Under the pieces are notes generated by a model. The model did no database searches. It was not told where the DNA came from and saw only the letters and a program-made list of their open reading frames with translations. Made by a program: the position numbers and the translations under genes. From Costus lasius (Eukaryota; Streptophyta; Magnoliopsida; Zingiberales; Costaceae), in assembly GCA_027563935.2 (NCBI GenBank), contig CM050454.1:52170596-52234595 (forward strand): a DNA stretch of 64,000 nt, read 5' to 3'. Within the stretch, counting starts at the first letter, position 1. Every line of letters starts with the position of its first letter. Of the stretch, positions 10,715 through 21,869 are shown piece by piece.

Positions 10715-12959
10715 AACACATAAGGCTCAAACTTTACTTGTCCTTAAGCAAATAAATAGAATAAAGAACAATGCTAAGTATGGAAAATACGCTCTTTTAT
10801 GAAAAATAAATTTCTAAAATATAATCACTGATGAAATATTCCACCAACCGTTACATAAAATTTCAAATAAATACATCGTCCTCTGAAATTAATCTTTAAG
10901 ATTCACAACGTTGATCAAATAAAATTTCGCAACTCATATAATAAAAAGAATCTCAGTCTCATGAATTTACCCAAGTTTCAATTTAAATCTATCAAAACTT
11001 TGTTTATAGGAATAAGATATCCAAAATCTTTTTCCACTCAAAATCTCTCTCTCTCTTTTTTTTGATGGTATGTACCCACATAGATATACACTTTTTATTT
11101 GGACTTCAACTCTTATCTTCGGTACCACTGTCAATTTTACATAGTGCCAAGTAGAGGAGTCATTTTCTTTTTCTCTCTCTTTTTTTATAGACTTTAACCC
11201 ATATCTTCGGTACCACTACCAATTTTACGCAGTGCCAAGTAGGGGAGTCTCTCTCTCTTTTTGGATCTTGGATTCTTTCTTCCCAACAAATAGTAAAATA
11301 GACTAAACATCAACTAGGTTCATCAATTGACATCAATTCAAAAATTACACTCATATGCTCATTTTATTCAAGAAAGATTTTTCACTTTTAAATTTCATTC
11401 ATCAAACAACATACCTACCCAAAACCTTATGCATCAATCAATGAAGCATTTCAATAAGTAGATATATATTGAAGAAATAAATTCAGCATAATAGGTATAT
11501 CTTCATTCATTAAGATGCATAAACATTCATCATCATAGAAAAATCCACACACCTCTTATCACATGGATACAAGTCATAAAAATTTTTAAACATCAAAAAT
11601 GTCAAAATCAATGCAAAAGGTATGAAGCATGAAACTCATACAATCATAGTCAAAAGTGTAAAATGATAGATTCAAGCAACCACATCGAATAGAAATCTCG
11701 GTGAGTGATACAATCATAGAAAATAGCGAAAGAAATCAAGTAGCAATACCATACAATCATACCGAATAAGATCACTAGAAAGTGCAAACAATACTCACAA
11801 AACTATATAGCAAGCTCAATAGTCATCTAGGGTGTAGCATCAGGGCAGACGCGGCTAGGTTCAAAGATGCACCTTCTAAAAATTTACCTGCACAATTTTA
11901 CATACATAAGGCTCAGATCAAAAAATAGTCCCTTACATAGCAAAAACAAAATTTTTCTCAAGAGGTAATCAGAGATATCGCTGGAGGTCCGAAGGGGGGG
12001 GGTGGAAAGATCTAATGCAGGTGAGAAGCAGAGGTGGAACAGAAGCTATCTAAAGAGCTGCTAGCAATGAAAATGATGGAGCCGACAGTAGAGTGATGAT
12101 GAGCAGTCTCTAGTGGCCTGTTGAACACTACAGTCCTAGAGGCGAAGTCGTCAGCTGGTGGGCGGCGAGAGATGATGCTGAACAGATAAAAAAAATTCGG
12201 AGTCACTAATAAAGATTCTGCTGCAAAAATAAAATCAATGGAACAAGAGGCAGCAGAAGAAGTAAGAGGCTGCTGGTGGTGCTCCACAAGAGGTGGAAGA
12301 CAGTTGCTCTTGAAGATTTCTGGATTTGGTAGCAAAAGAAGTAATAACAAGTTGAAAGCAAACAGAGCAGTCTCCGATTTATTTATGAAAAGTAGCTATA
12401 CCCAAGAATGAGATTTAATGATCCATGAAGAAAATAAACAAAACCATGTGGAAGAACAAAACTTGTTCTTTCCAGACGTATGAAAATTAAAGGATCAAAA
12501 TCTGTCAGGAATTTAGGGTGTCAGCAGAAAGAAGACAAATCAAATTACCAAATTAAAAACTGCTAGAGAAGTTAATCAGTTACCAAAAGTTGCCATGCTT
12601 CCTAGAATGTTCAGAAAATATTTTTATGAAAACAACTAATCCACAAGATAGAATGAAACATGTTCTTCCAATTTCAAGTGAAAGATTAGGGTTTCAACTC
12701 ATTAAAGCATCTTAAAAGTCTGTAGCAAAAGTGCTAATCAGATTAGTAAAAAAAAACTACTGTAGAAATTAATCAGTTACCAAAAGATGCTATGTGTTAT
12801 ATGATGATCCATGGACTTTAAAAATTCAATAAAAATATCCAAATAATAGACAAGGATGAGTTCTTCCAAATTGTGTGAAAGATCAAAAATTTTACCACCC
12901 TAGTTTCTTAAAATCACTACGAGAAAACACCTATTCAAATAAGCAGAATGCAAATTTAA
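10715..12959 (-). other. Non-coding 3' part of element 2
   Basis: This AT-rich sequence lies between the post-pol array and the 3' LTR. It holds the two stem-loops at 11126-11234 and CT-rich runs at 11040-11065 and 11170-11190. The minus-strand frame at 12350-12012 (112 residues) lies where elements 1 and 3 have the env-position ORF, but I see no recognisable homology. I recognise no gene here. Confidence 0.5.
11118..11245 (-). other. Two conserved 3' stem-loops of element 2
   Basis: The two copies are CACTGT (11126-11131) with ATAGTG (11141-11146) and CACTAC (11214-11219) with GCAGTG (11229-11234), both around TTTTAC-rich loops. Both sit in the context GGTACCACT...AGTGCCAAGTAG(A/G)GGAGT. 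On the transcript strand the second stem forms fully with one G-U pair; the first has one mismatch. Confidence 0.65.
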
Positions 12960-12964
12960 AATTA

Positions 12965-13235
12965 CAGGCGTAAAAATCTTTACGACAGTGCCGTAATCTA
13001 CACAAAATTCTTAGGTGAGAAATATGCTGAAATTATGGTACCGTGAAAATGGTTATGGCACTGTCGTATTTTTCACAAAATTTTGAAAAACTCTCGGGTA
13101 AGAAAACACTCAAAATTACGGCCCATGAGTTACGGTAGTACCGTAAAAATCAAAGAACTTTCGGGTCAAAAATTAGCCAAAATTATGGTACTATGAAAAA
13201 GAATACGGTACCGCCGTATTTTTCACAAAACTTCA
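12965..13235 (-). repeat. Post-pol hairpin array of element 2 (TACGG type)
   Basis: About seven units are visible, for example TTACGACAGTGCCGTAA, TTACGGTAGTACCGTAA and ATACGGTACCGCCGTAT. They lie directly downstream (transcript sense) of the 18-nt stem-loop, exactly where element 1 has its GGTGAACC array. The kind of unit matches the LTR array of the same element. Confidence 0.75.
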
Positions 13236-13316
13236 GAAAAGTATCGGATAAGAAAAGAAAAGAAAATTAATTCTGAAAATAAACTAAAATAAAAGAAACT
13301 AAGCTAAGTAAGAGTG

Positions 13317-13334
13317 CTTGGGTTGCCTCCCAAG
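13317..13334 (-). other. 18-nt stem-loop at the pol end, element 2
   Basis: CTTGGG-TTGCCT-CCCAAG on the plus strand, followed by AAGCGCTAAC, is the same structure as 4776-4793. It is kept although the whole pol gene in front of it is gone. Confidence 0.8.
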
Positions 13335-13697
13335 AAGCGCTAACTTTTAGGTCTATAGCTTGACCAAAACTCAAATATCATGGCGAAGCAGGTTGATCAA
13401 TACCATAGTAAATAGCATGTAATTTTCTGCATTTCCGTTGTCCTAAAAGTCTAGCCACTAATCCAAATATCCAAAATTTCATATAAAGTACAATCAATGT
13501 TGCTTTCTCAAATATGCAGAAATCAAAATTTTCAATTCGACTCCAATGATATTTAATGATTTTCCTATATTTGTCAGTAAGCAAAATGATTAGTCCTTTC
13601 TTCAAAATTATATTTTCAATTGCAATAAGAGTAGGACTTTGACCAAAAGATTTAAGTATTGGATCATCAAACAGTCTTTCTGTTTCACATTAGATTC

Positions 13698-14640
13698 CTA
13701 AATAAAGCATAATTTTTCAAATAAATCAAAAGATATGGGCAAAACATCAGAGTGAGATTCATCAGTGTTTATAATTTTTAAATTATTTTTAATTTCCTCA
13801 TGTCTTTCCACAAATAATTCATCATCAGAAGAATCAAAAGAATCAATCTCAGAATTACAAGAATCAAATTTAACCATAAATAATATATCATCAAAAGAAT
13901 CAATTTCATCACTATCACTAGAATCAAAGGGGGATTTTTCAAAATCAATTTCCTCAAACTTTTCCACAAATAATTTATTAGATGAATCAATTTCAAAATT
14001 ATCAAAATCAGAGTGAGATTCATTAATGTTCACAAAAGAATCAATTTCAAAACAATCAAAATCAGAGGGGGACTTTTCTATATCAATTTCCTTAGTTTCC
14101 AAATCAAATTCAAATAAACAAGCTTGTTATGCTATCTGGGTTTTTAGCATTTCAGAATGAGCACTCATATTATACATCATAGAATTTGTTTGTTTAAAGG
14201 TCTCATGTGACTCCTCCCTTTGTTTCATGAACTTTTCAAACATTATCTCTAAGCTAGATTTTTTAGTGTCCTCAAAGCATGGTTCAGAAATATGATTTGA
14301 GCAATCATCATAAAAAAAAAGTTTGGTGATTTTCCCATCTATAATTATATTGATCATATTGATGCCATGGTGAATTGGGATTTTAAGGAATTAAAAATTG
14401 GCAATCAGAACTATAATGATCAAAATATCCACAAATATCACAACTAATAGAAGAATAAGATGTTCTAACAGGGTGCATATTAAAAGTGTCTAATTTATGA
14501 ACAAAAGAATTTACCTTTTCTGCAAGAGTGCACCATGAATCATCTTCATACTAACCTTGTGGCATGTATACCTCATCTCTTTCAGTTGCCCAAGAGTTGT
14601 GATCAAAAGAGATATCTTCAAATCTATCAAGAACATAAAG
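13698..14640 (-). pseudogene. gag nucleocapsid remnant plus acidic repeat region, element 2
   Basis: From 14640 downward (minus strand) the reading shows NSWATERDEVYMPQG, LAEKVNSFVHKLDTF and a zinc knuckle CDICGYFDHYSSDC, the nucleocapsid part of an Athila gag. A block of EKFMKQREESHETFKQ and SEMLKTQIA ends at TAA (14129-14127), again followed by CAA. Beyond the stop comes a strongly acidic stretch (14102-13698) built from imperfect repeats around FEIDSF and ESHSDFD. I do not recognise this acidic part; it stands where protease begins in element 3. The capsid part is deleted up to the PBS. Confidence 0.65.
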
Positions 14641-14862
14641 ATTATCCAAGACTAATCAATCAAAATATATATTTTTTTATTTTTTGTCAAAATATATAAA
14701 AAACACAAAACACAAGCAAATAAAAAAAATTTCAGAAATCACAGTTCTGTCACAACTTGTGAATATCCAAACCTGCAAAAACAAAAAATAAAGTTAAATC
14801 TAAAACAAATAAAACTTAGTCTAGCAATAATAACAACTATTTTGATATTAACAAAACTAAAG

Positions 14863-14880
14863 TCCCCGACAACGGCGCCA
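14863..14880 (-). other. Primer-binding site for tRNA-Asp, element 2
   Basis: On the minus strand this is TGGCGCCGTTGTCGGGGA, complementary to tRNA-Asp with one mismatch, six bases from the LTR end at 14887. Confidence 0.9.
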
Positions 14881-14886
14881 AAAACT

Positions 14887-16532
14887 TGTTGTAGTCCGCA
14901 AGTGCACGGATACTCGAAGTAATATCTAAGATATCGAACCACATAGACCTACGTGTTAAGTACCAAATAGTTGTTTTCTCACTAGCTAAGCAAATCGAAT
15001 ATGATGAAAGCACAAACGAAAAGTAAACTAAATATTTGAGAGAGATACTAGGACTAGGGTTTCATCCACTTTAATTTCCATGACTAGATATAAATATGTG
15101 TTCGTCAGTCTAATCTTATTATGATAAAGACATAATTTACTTCATAAAAAAATCATCTCACTCTCGCGCAAACAATTTACAAAGAACCAATCCTCACTCT
15201 CATGCAAGATTTATTCAATGTTATATATAAGTAAATCATTGACAAAGAACTCAAGGATCACTCTCGTGCATCTAATTTTAAGTCAATCATCTCAAGAGGA
15301 AACTCAAGTATCACTTTCGTGCATCCAAATCTCAACACAGGTTCTACTTATGGTTCTCCAACGATCCGATACTTGATCTCTCACAATATCAACATGTTTA
15401 TCACATTAACTCGATCCTAAATTCAGATTATTAATATGGCATTGTACTTCTAAAATTGAGAAATAAGAACAAACCTAATTTCTTATGATGAGTTCCTAAT
15501 ATTTAATTTTAGGGTTCCAAGTTCTCAAGTAAATCACCTCTCGGTCCATATCGCGAAAACTCTAAAACATGCTAACAATATAAATCTTCATAGAATTAAA
15601 GGCAATCGTCACATAAGCAGAATTATCATAACAAGAATATCATAACAAAATAATGATTATCTAGTCATTAAAAATTAAAGGGATTACACCCCCATGTCCC
15701 AAAAGATGTCTAAGCTAGCATGGAAGGAGAATTACAATAAACCATAGTTTAGATTGATTAGAAATTGAAAAGAAGGGAAAAATCAACTAACAGCACGGCT
15801 GTAATGAAAATTACAGTTGTAATTTTGCATGTGAATAGTGCAGGCGCCCACAGTTTCTTTGATTTCTCCTCCAATCGACCTCCTTTTGCTCTGAAACTTC
15901 TGGGGTATCCTCTCCTCCTCCAAGCGAAGCTTCCTGTGAAAATTGCAGGCTGAGGTGGCCTCTACACCTCTCGGCGTGAGGCCATGCCCTAAGGACGCCT
16001 CCCTTGATTTCTCTCTAGAAAGTGGATAAAAATTAGGGCTTTTGGACCGCCTTTGTCTTCTCCTCGTTGAGACGAGTTTATAACTTCTTTCGGATCTCAA
16101 TTTGGTAGTTTATAGCTCAAGAAATTGTCTTCGCAAGAAATCCGCGGAAGAATCGGGCAACCTGGGTTGAAATTACGGTACCATAATTTTTATTACGGCA
16201 GTGCCATAATTTACTTCTATATATTTATGGGTGGAAATTACGGTACCATAATATTTATTACACTCGGAGGTGTAATTTTTCAAACTTGCTTCGATTTACA
16301 TGAAAATTGACAGGTGGCTTCGTCTCGACGTCTAGAATCCATTGGTGTGCGCAGATCTTTCAAAATCCATAAAAAATATGGCACTTTTTACTTAAAATAA
16401 TAAAAAATAAGAAATGGTATAGATTCCGCAATATTTGACAAATAAGGCTTAAAAATAAGCAAAAGGGCATAAATATGACACAAAAAGACCAATGAAATGA
16501 CACAAAATATACCTTAAATTTTGGTGTCATCA
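14887..16532 (-). repeat. 5' LTR of element 2, complete
   Basis: It runs from TGTTGTAGTCC to GGTGTCATCA on the plus strand, 1646 bp. It includes a TACGG-type hairpin array at about 16170-16280. It also carries a short repeated phrase with ACTCTC(G/A)TGCA followed by TC (15185-15330), a motif shared with the LTRs of elements 3 and 4. Confidence 0.85.
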
Positions 16533-17161
16533 TTAATTAATATGCTTAGGCACAATTTGTAATTAAACATTTAATTGCGTTTGCGAGGATTCGAACCCGT
16601 GACGCTGAGCTGGTTAATTATGAATAGGCACCTATACTTTATCCCACATGGGAAAAATCTCTAAGGTGTAATTGGCTCTGCTATTATAAATAGAGAGGCC
16701 TGGCTAGAATATTTTTGTACCAGACTCTTCTCTTGTCTCTTATTGTCGCCTCCCCTCTGCTCCTTGGTGTGAGGGTCATGGAGGTGGCGACAATAAAAAG
16801 TTTTTGCATCAAGGGTTGGGATAAGTGGTAGTGCTACCCACTCCTTGTTGCCAACACTCCCTCTTCTCCTTGGCATTGGCGCAAGATGAGAAGATCAAGA
16901 GAAATGGATCTCCTCTTACAAAGCTAGCACGTGCGTGGAGTGGAGGAACCTCGAGACAGTCCGTGTGTGCACGATTGTAGAGGACGAACACCTGTGCGTC
17001 TTCATCACCGGCAACAATAAGGACTTGCGCAAGTGATAAGGTATTATTTTTCACATCCTTCGGTTTTCTCTCGTAAGTGATCCTAGTGTTTCAGGGAATT
17101 CTATTTCGGACCTTCACTTTCACTTTGTTTAAAGTTTTATAAGGTCCAGGGATTCCCAACA
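16533..17161 (+). repeat. LTR of copia D, 5' part missing
   Basis: It ends in GGGATTCCCAACA directly before the PBS, like LTR B (GGGGTTTCCCAACA). A TATA box TATAAATA lies at 16685-16692, with a CCCACATGGGAAAAA-like block about 40 bp upstream. The left end is cut by element 2. Confidence 0.75.
16685..16692 (+). promoter_or_regulatory. TATA box of copia D LTR
   Basis: TATAAATA lies 470 bp before the LTR end and is followed by GAGAGGCC. By its position it is the LTR core promoter; activity is not shown. Confidence 0.6.
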
Positions 17162-17162
17162 G

Positions 17163-17173
17163 TGGTATCAGAG
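17163..17173 (+). other. Primer-binding site for tRNA-iMet, copia D
   Basis: TGGTATCAGAG is complementary to the 3' end of initiator tRNA-Met, one base after the LTR end. Confidence 0.9.
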
Positions 17174-17834
17174 GGATCTTACGAGGCCCATAGGTGTCCT
17201 TTTTACATGTGTAGCCCCATGTCATGAAAATTGTCTTCAAAAATTTTTATGCCATGAATTTTCTATTGAAAATTAATTTCTGAATTTTTCGTCTCCTATG
17301 TCTTTCTTGTTTTGATTTTCTTCATATCTGGGATAGACCCTAATGTGAAAGGAATTTCCCTCCTTGCGCTCATGGGATAGACACATGGCGCAAGACACAT
17401 AGGAGATTATGCGGGGCATGGACTAGGTGATTGGCCTAATCTCTATGGGGTAAGGATTGCAAGGGGTAGCTACCCTTTGTAGACTCCTGAGAGGGACAAA
17501 ACACAAAGAATAGATCATGAGGAGTCGCTGAAAGATTTAGAAAAAGGTTTATGAAAAACTAAAAGTGATTATTGTTTGGTTTTTGCATAGCATGTAGAAT
17601 CACATGAGTAGTTGGTTTATGTATTTATGTTGTGATCAAAGTCAAGCCCTATTGCCATGCCTGTGATGTATCAATATGAGGCCTGCGTGCCGTCTTTCAA
17701 TTTTGTATTTCAATTTTATATTGTAAATCGAATCGAAGGCTTTGATGACATATCATGACGTTTTCTTCTCTCTCATTTGCGCATCTCTTAGGGTGGCACA
17801 ACCCAGACCTAGTCGAACCCTAGGGTGGTTTTCA

Positions 17835-18270
17835 GGGTTACCTGGAGGCGCATCCAATGGGGGTTGGCGGCTAGGGTTAGGGTTGGCGCACCTCACCTCC
17901 TAAGTTGGCGCATCCCCTTCTTTGACCTAATCTTGAGTGGCTTCTAGGGTTACCTAGATGGTTTACTTAAGGGATGATGGTTGGATAAGGTGATGGTGCA
18001 ACCTAGTCAAGCAAGGGGGTTGACCATCATCCTCAACCGAATCCACATGGCTTTTATGTTTCCTAGTGGCGCATGCATGGGTTCAAGGGTTGATGATGAA
18101 GGAAAAGCAACCTCAGGGGGCTGATCCTATTCCTTAACTGAACCATGATGCATCCTAGTTTTCCTAGATGGCGCATATTAAGGTTCAAGGGTTGAGAAAG
18201 AGGATTGGTGCTCCAAGCTTGAAAAGGGGCTGATCTTTCATCATTAGCTAAGAACTTGAAGGTCCTTTGG
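17835..18270 (+). repeat. Degenerate tandem repeat of about 110 bp in the D leader
   Basis: Units begin near 17835, 17946, 18057 and 18159. Each has T(A/T)CCT(A/G)G(A/T)(T)GGCGCA followed by GGTTCAAGGGTTGA or a worn form of it. Periods are 111, 111 and 102 bp. Non-coding; no function is evident. Confidence 0.6.
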
Positions 18271-18429
18271 ATGCTTCTTAAGTTCACGGGCTGATGGAGG
18301 AAGGTTGAGCGCCAAAGATGCTTGATGGCACATCCAAGCAAAGGGGGCGCACCTCTAGGTGGTGCACCTTGCAAGGGATGATTCGTATCAAGCATTGAGG
18401 TGAGATACCTAGCATAGAGATGGGACATG

Positions 18430-18600
18430 GATATTTGGCCGAATCCTAGGAGGAGCCTAGGATTTGCGAGCTAACTTCCTGGTGGAGATCTGAGTTGGCC
18501 GAATCCTAGGAGGAGCCTAGGGTTTGCGAACTAGCTTCAGGAAAAGACTAGGGTTGGCCGAACCTAAAGGGGATCTAGGGTTTCCTAGATGGTGCTTTTA
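18430..18600 (+). repeat. Tandem repeat of about 60 bp with CCTAGG palindromes
   Basis: There are three units: TTGGCCGAATCCTAGGAGG at about 18434 and 18494, and a worn third at about 18554. Each is followed by AGCCTAGG-TTTGCGA. CCTAGG-AGGAG-CCTAGG can pair as a short hairpin. It lies in the non-coding leader of copia D. Confidence 0.6.
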
Positions 18601-19022
18601 GGGTTCGCGAGTTGACCCATGAAGCTGAAGACCTAGGTGGCGCACCTCGGGGCCTTGGAGTAGAGCCCTTAGGGCACTCAGGGATGAGCTAAGGACTTAT
18701 TGGCATGAGCCCATGGCTTAGAGCCCTTGGTAGTGCTAGGTGGCTAGGACTAGGTCTAGGGGCTTGTTTCCCATGTTTTGGGCTTTGATCACATCATATT
18801 TATTGTTTCTATTCCAGCATGCCTTTACTGCTTTTTGGTTTTATTCCACCATAGGATTGCATGCCTATATTAGTAGAATAAGATAAAAATATGTGGTGCC
18901 GAGAACACAAAAATCCTCACTAAATTATATCAAGTCCCATTCCTTAACCTTCTAACGCGTAACTCTCGTCAAACTGTCGATTGATGGTGTTGTGCACTGT
19001 TTCCCACCCTCGTGGGATACAC

Positions 19023-21001
19023 TGTCGTGTCCGCAAGTGCACGGATACTTCGAAGTAATAAAAATATCGAACCACAGAGACCTTATTGTTAAGTACTAAA
19101 TAATTGTATTCTCACTAGCTAAGCAAATCGAATATGATGCGAGTAAAAGATGCAAAAAAGTATGCTAAAAGATGATCAGAGAGATAAACATGGGACTAGG
19201 GTTTCATCCACCTTAATTCTAATGACTAGAAGGAAATAAAGGTTGTTAGTTTAATTCTATTATGATAAAGACCTAATTCACTTCATAAAGGTATTGTCTC
19301 ACTCTCGTGCAGACAATCATGCAGATAACCGATCCTCACTCTCGTGCAATATCTATTCTCAATGCTAAAGATAAGTGAATCATTGAACAAAGAACTCAAG
19401 GATCACTCTCGTGCATCCGAATTCTAAGTCAATCATCTGAGGTGGAATCTCAAGGATCACTCTCGTGCATCCTGAAACTCAACACAGGCTTTACTTATGG
19501 ATTTTCGATGACTCGATCCTCACTCTCATGCAAGATCAAATCAAGTCTATACATTAACTCAATCCAAAGTATTAGAAATTCAACATGGCAATAAAATCAC
19601 TAAAAATAAGAATTCGAAGAACAAACCTAATCTCTTACGTTAAGTTCCAAACTCAATGATTTTTAGGGTTCTGAATTTCAAACGATCAACCTCTCGGTCT
19701 ATTTCGCAAAACTCTAAAACATGCTGATATTTATAAAACTAAAGAGAATTAAAGACAATTAATCACAAAAGTAAAATTATCATAATAAAATTATCATGAC
19801 AAAAATTAATGTTTTCTAGTCATTAACAAACTAAGGGGATTACACCCCATGTCCCATAAAAAGATCTAAGCTAGCATGAAGGAAAGATTACAATCAACCA
19901 TAGTTTCCAAGTATCAGAAATCAAAGGAGAAGGGTAGAAGTTACAAAACACGGTGCTGTAATCGAAATTACAGCATCGTAATTGCCTTTGAACAGCGCTG
20001 TCACCGCTGTTTTGTTGATTTCTCCTCTGATCGGACTCCAAACGCTCTGAAACTTCTGGTGCGTCCTCCTCTCCTCTAGGCGAGGCTTCAGTGTAAAAAT
20101 CAAGGCCCGAGGTCACCTCCACGCCTCTCGGCATGAAGCCAAACCCTAAGCGCCGTTCTGTCAATTTCTCTCTCAATACTACATAAAAGTTCCTCCTTCC
20201 ACTTCGTGCGTGTTGTCCTTTTAAAGGCGAGTTCGGAACATCTTTCAGATCTTAATTTAGACTTTTGGATCAAAAGTTATGACCTACGCAAGAATCAGAC
20301 TCGAAAAACTCACGAAAATCCTCCGAAAATACGGCACCGTGGAAGTTTTACTCAAAAATACGGTAGTGCCATATTTTTGCCTCTAGGGTTTTGTAGAAAA
20401 TTTTTTGGAAATATGGCACCGTGGGATTTCATATGACAGTGCCGTATTTTGCAAAAGTATTCTGGTCAAGTTTTTATGGAGAATACGGTACCGTGATAAA
20501 ATCGGAGTGAAATACGGTAGTGCCGTATTTCTACTAAAACTTTCTGTTCTGGATCGCCAAAAATTACGGTACCGTGTACTTCTACACAGCAGTGCCGTAT
20601 TCTCGCTTAGGTCTTCTGGATGAAATCAGTGCAAAATACGGTACCGTGAAAGTTCTGGGGCAAAATACAGCAGCACTGTATTTTCATCTAGTTGAAAGTG
20701 ATGAAATACGGTACCGTGTATATTTACATGGCAGTGTCGTATTCTTGTCAAGAGCATCCTTTTGACTTGAAATTTGAGGGTTAGCTTCGTTTCGACGTCT
20801 GGAATCCATTGGTGTGCTCAAATCTTCTAAAATCCATCAAAATATGGCACTTTTAACCTGAAAATGATAAAAAAACAATAAGTGATGTAGATTCTGTAAT
20901 ATTTGACAATTAAGGCTTAAAAACAAGCAAAAGAGCATAATTATGACACAAAAAGACACATGATATGACACAAAATATACTATAAATTTTGGTGTCATCA
21001 C
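19023..21001 (-). mobile_element. Solo LTR of an Athila-like element (element 4)
   Basis: It runs from TGTCGTGTCCGC to GGTGTCATCA, 1979 bp, and is homologous to the LTRs of elements 2 and 3. No PBS or PPT adjoins it. The flanks are TACAC (19018-19022) and CACAC (21002-21006), a 5-bp duplication with one mismatch. It therefore arose by recombination between LTRs of a full element inserted in the leader of copia D. Confidence 0.8.
20330..20745 (-). repeat. Hairpin array in solo LTR (TACGG type), well preserved
   Basis: Roughly twelve half- or full-palindromic units lie in about 415 bp, for example TACGGTAGTGCCGTA (20513-20527) and several TACGGTACCGTG. Two kinds alternate: one centred on GCAnTGC and one on GGTACC. 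The first kind on the minus strand is identical to the first unit of the element 3 LTR (44491-44505). Confidence 0.8.
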
Positions 21002-21501
21002 ACACCCATCTATCTTCAGGAGGCGTGTGGTGACAATAATTTCCCCGGTCCTATTAAAACTCTAGATGCGCCTTTCGCAAGGAAATTATTGGCCCTGGGC
21101 ATAACGATCAGGTCGGACTTGACCAAATTTTTTTCATATGTGGTGGTTCAGATAATGAAATTTCTAGAGGCAGCCTCAAGAGGTTAGGGCTTTGTGCTGT
21201 ATCTAGCCCTCGTTGGACACAAAGTGCCTGAACGGTCTTGAGAAGGGGAATTACCGAGTAGTAATTGGCCGGCGAGCCTACCTCAGGAAGCATGCGTCAC
21301 CTTGTGCAGTACATCCCACCCTCGTGGGAGGTAAGGCCATGTACGAAATGAGGATCCCATCTCACTAAGGAAGTCGGGCGACTTCTCGATCAATTTTTGA
21401 GGATTATCGATTCGAATAAAATAGTGAGAAACAATCATTTATAAAAGGCTAGAATAAATGATTGACTATGTGATACTGATCTGCTCCTATCTTTGTTGTA
21501 G

Positions 21502-21760
21502 ATGGCTTCTACAAGCAATAATGATAGCAGACTATCATTCTATTCCTTCTTGAGGAAGAAGAACTTGGTTGGAACCAACTTCGAGGACTAGTACCATACT
21601 TGAGGATTGTCCTCAAGCTCGAGGAAAAGTTGTCTCCTTGCGCAGCCTTTTCCTAAACCCATCTCATCTACATCCTTATTGACTGAAGAGGATGCTTATG
21701 GGGTAGCTTGTCTAAAGCTAGCATGTCACCTGTGTTGTGAAAACAACGTGTTGGGCTGAT
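21502..21760 (+). pseudogene. Copia gag N-terminus, broken
   Basis: The ATG at 21502 follows CTTTGTTGTAG and opens MASTSNNDSRL, with FLRKKNLVGTNFED downstream, the usual start of Tork/Angela-type copia gag. TAG stands where the conserved Trp codon follows FED, and a one-base shift follows a few codons later. Downstream, LTEEDAY and ACHLCCENNVLG-like fragments can be followed to about 21750. Only the first third of gag remains. Confidence 0.7.
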
Positions 21761-21869
21761 CATATTTTAGATATATTAAGGGAAAAGAGATGGAACATAG
21801 GCACAGTTACAGATTATCAATTTAAGCCCACAAGTTGATTTGAAAAGGCATGGAGATGAAAATTTTCAT

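Larger units (their letters stand above)
9285..16532 (-). mobile_element. Element 2: strongly deleted Athila-like element (LARD type)
   Basis: On the minus strand the order is 5' LTR (14887-16532), tRNA-Asp PBS (14863-14880), short gag nucleocapsid remnant and acidic region, 18-nt stem-loop, hairpin array, non-coding stretch, two 3' stem-loops and 3' LTR (9285-10714, left part displaced by element 1). Capsid, protease, RT, RNase H, integrase and a recognisable env-position ORF are all missing. All cis structures seen in elements 1 and 3 are kept. It was inserted in the LTR of copia element D; TTAAT (16533-16537) is the visible flank. Confidence 0.8.
16533..21760 (+). mobile_element. Copia element D, LTR to gag, old and interrupted
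   Basis: The plus-strand order is partial LTR (16533-17161), tRNA-iMet PBS, a long non-coding leader, and the start of a broken gag at 21502. The leader is interrupted by a solo LTR (19023-21001). Blocks in the leader (17600-17700 and 18830-18880) are shared with the leader of copia B (59350-59465, 59860-59890), which places both in one family. Downstream of about 21760 the element is lost and Athila/Tat-like sequence begins. Confidence 0.75.

Noticed and set aside
16585..16598. GAGGATTCGAACCC as part of a tRNA gene
   Set aside because: It resembles the T-arm on the minus strand, but no anticodon or acceptor arm can be folded around it. Such words occur in plant LTRs.
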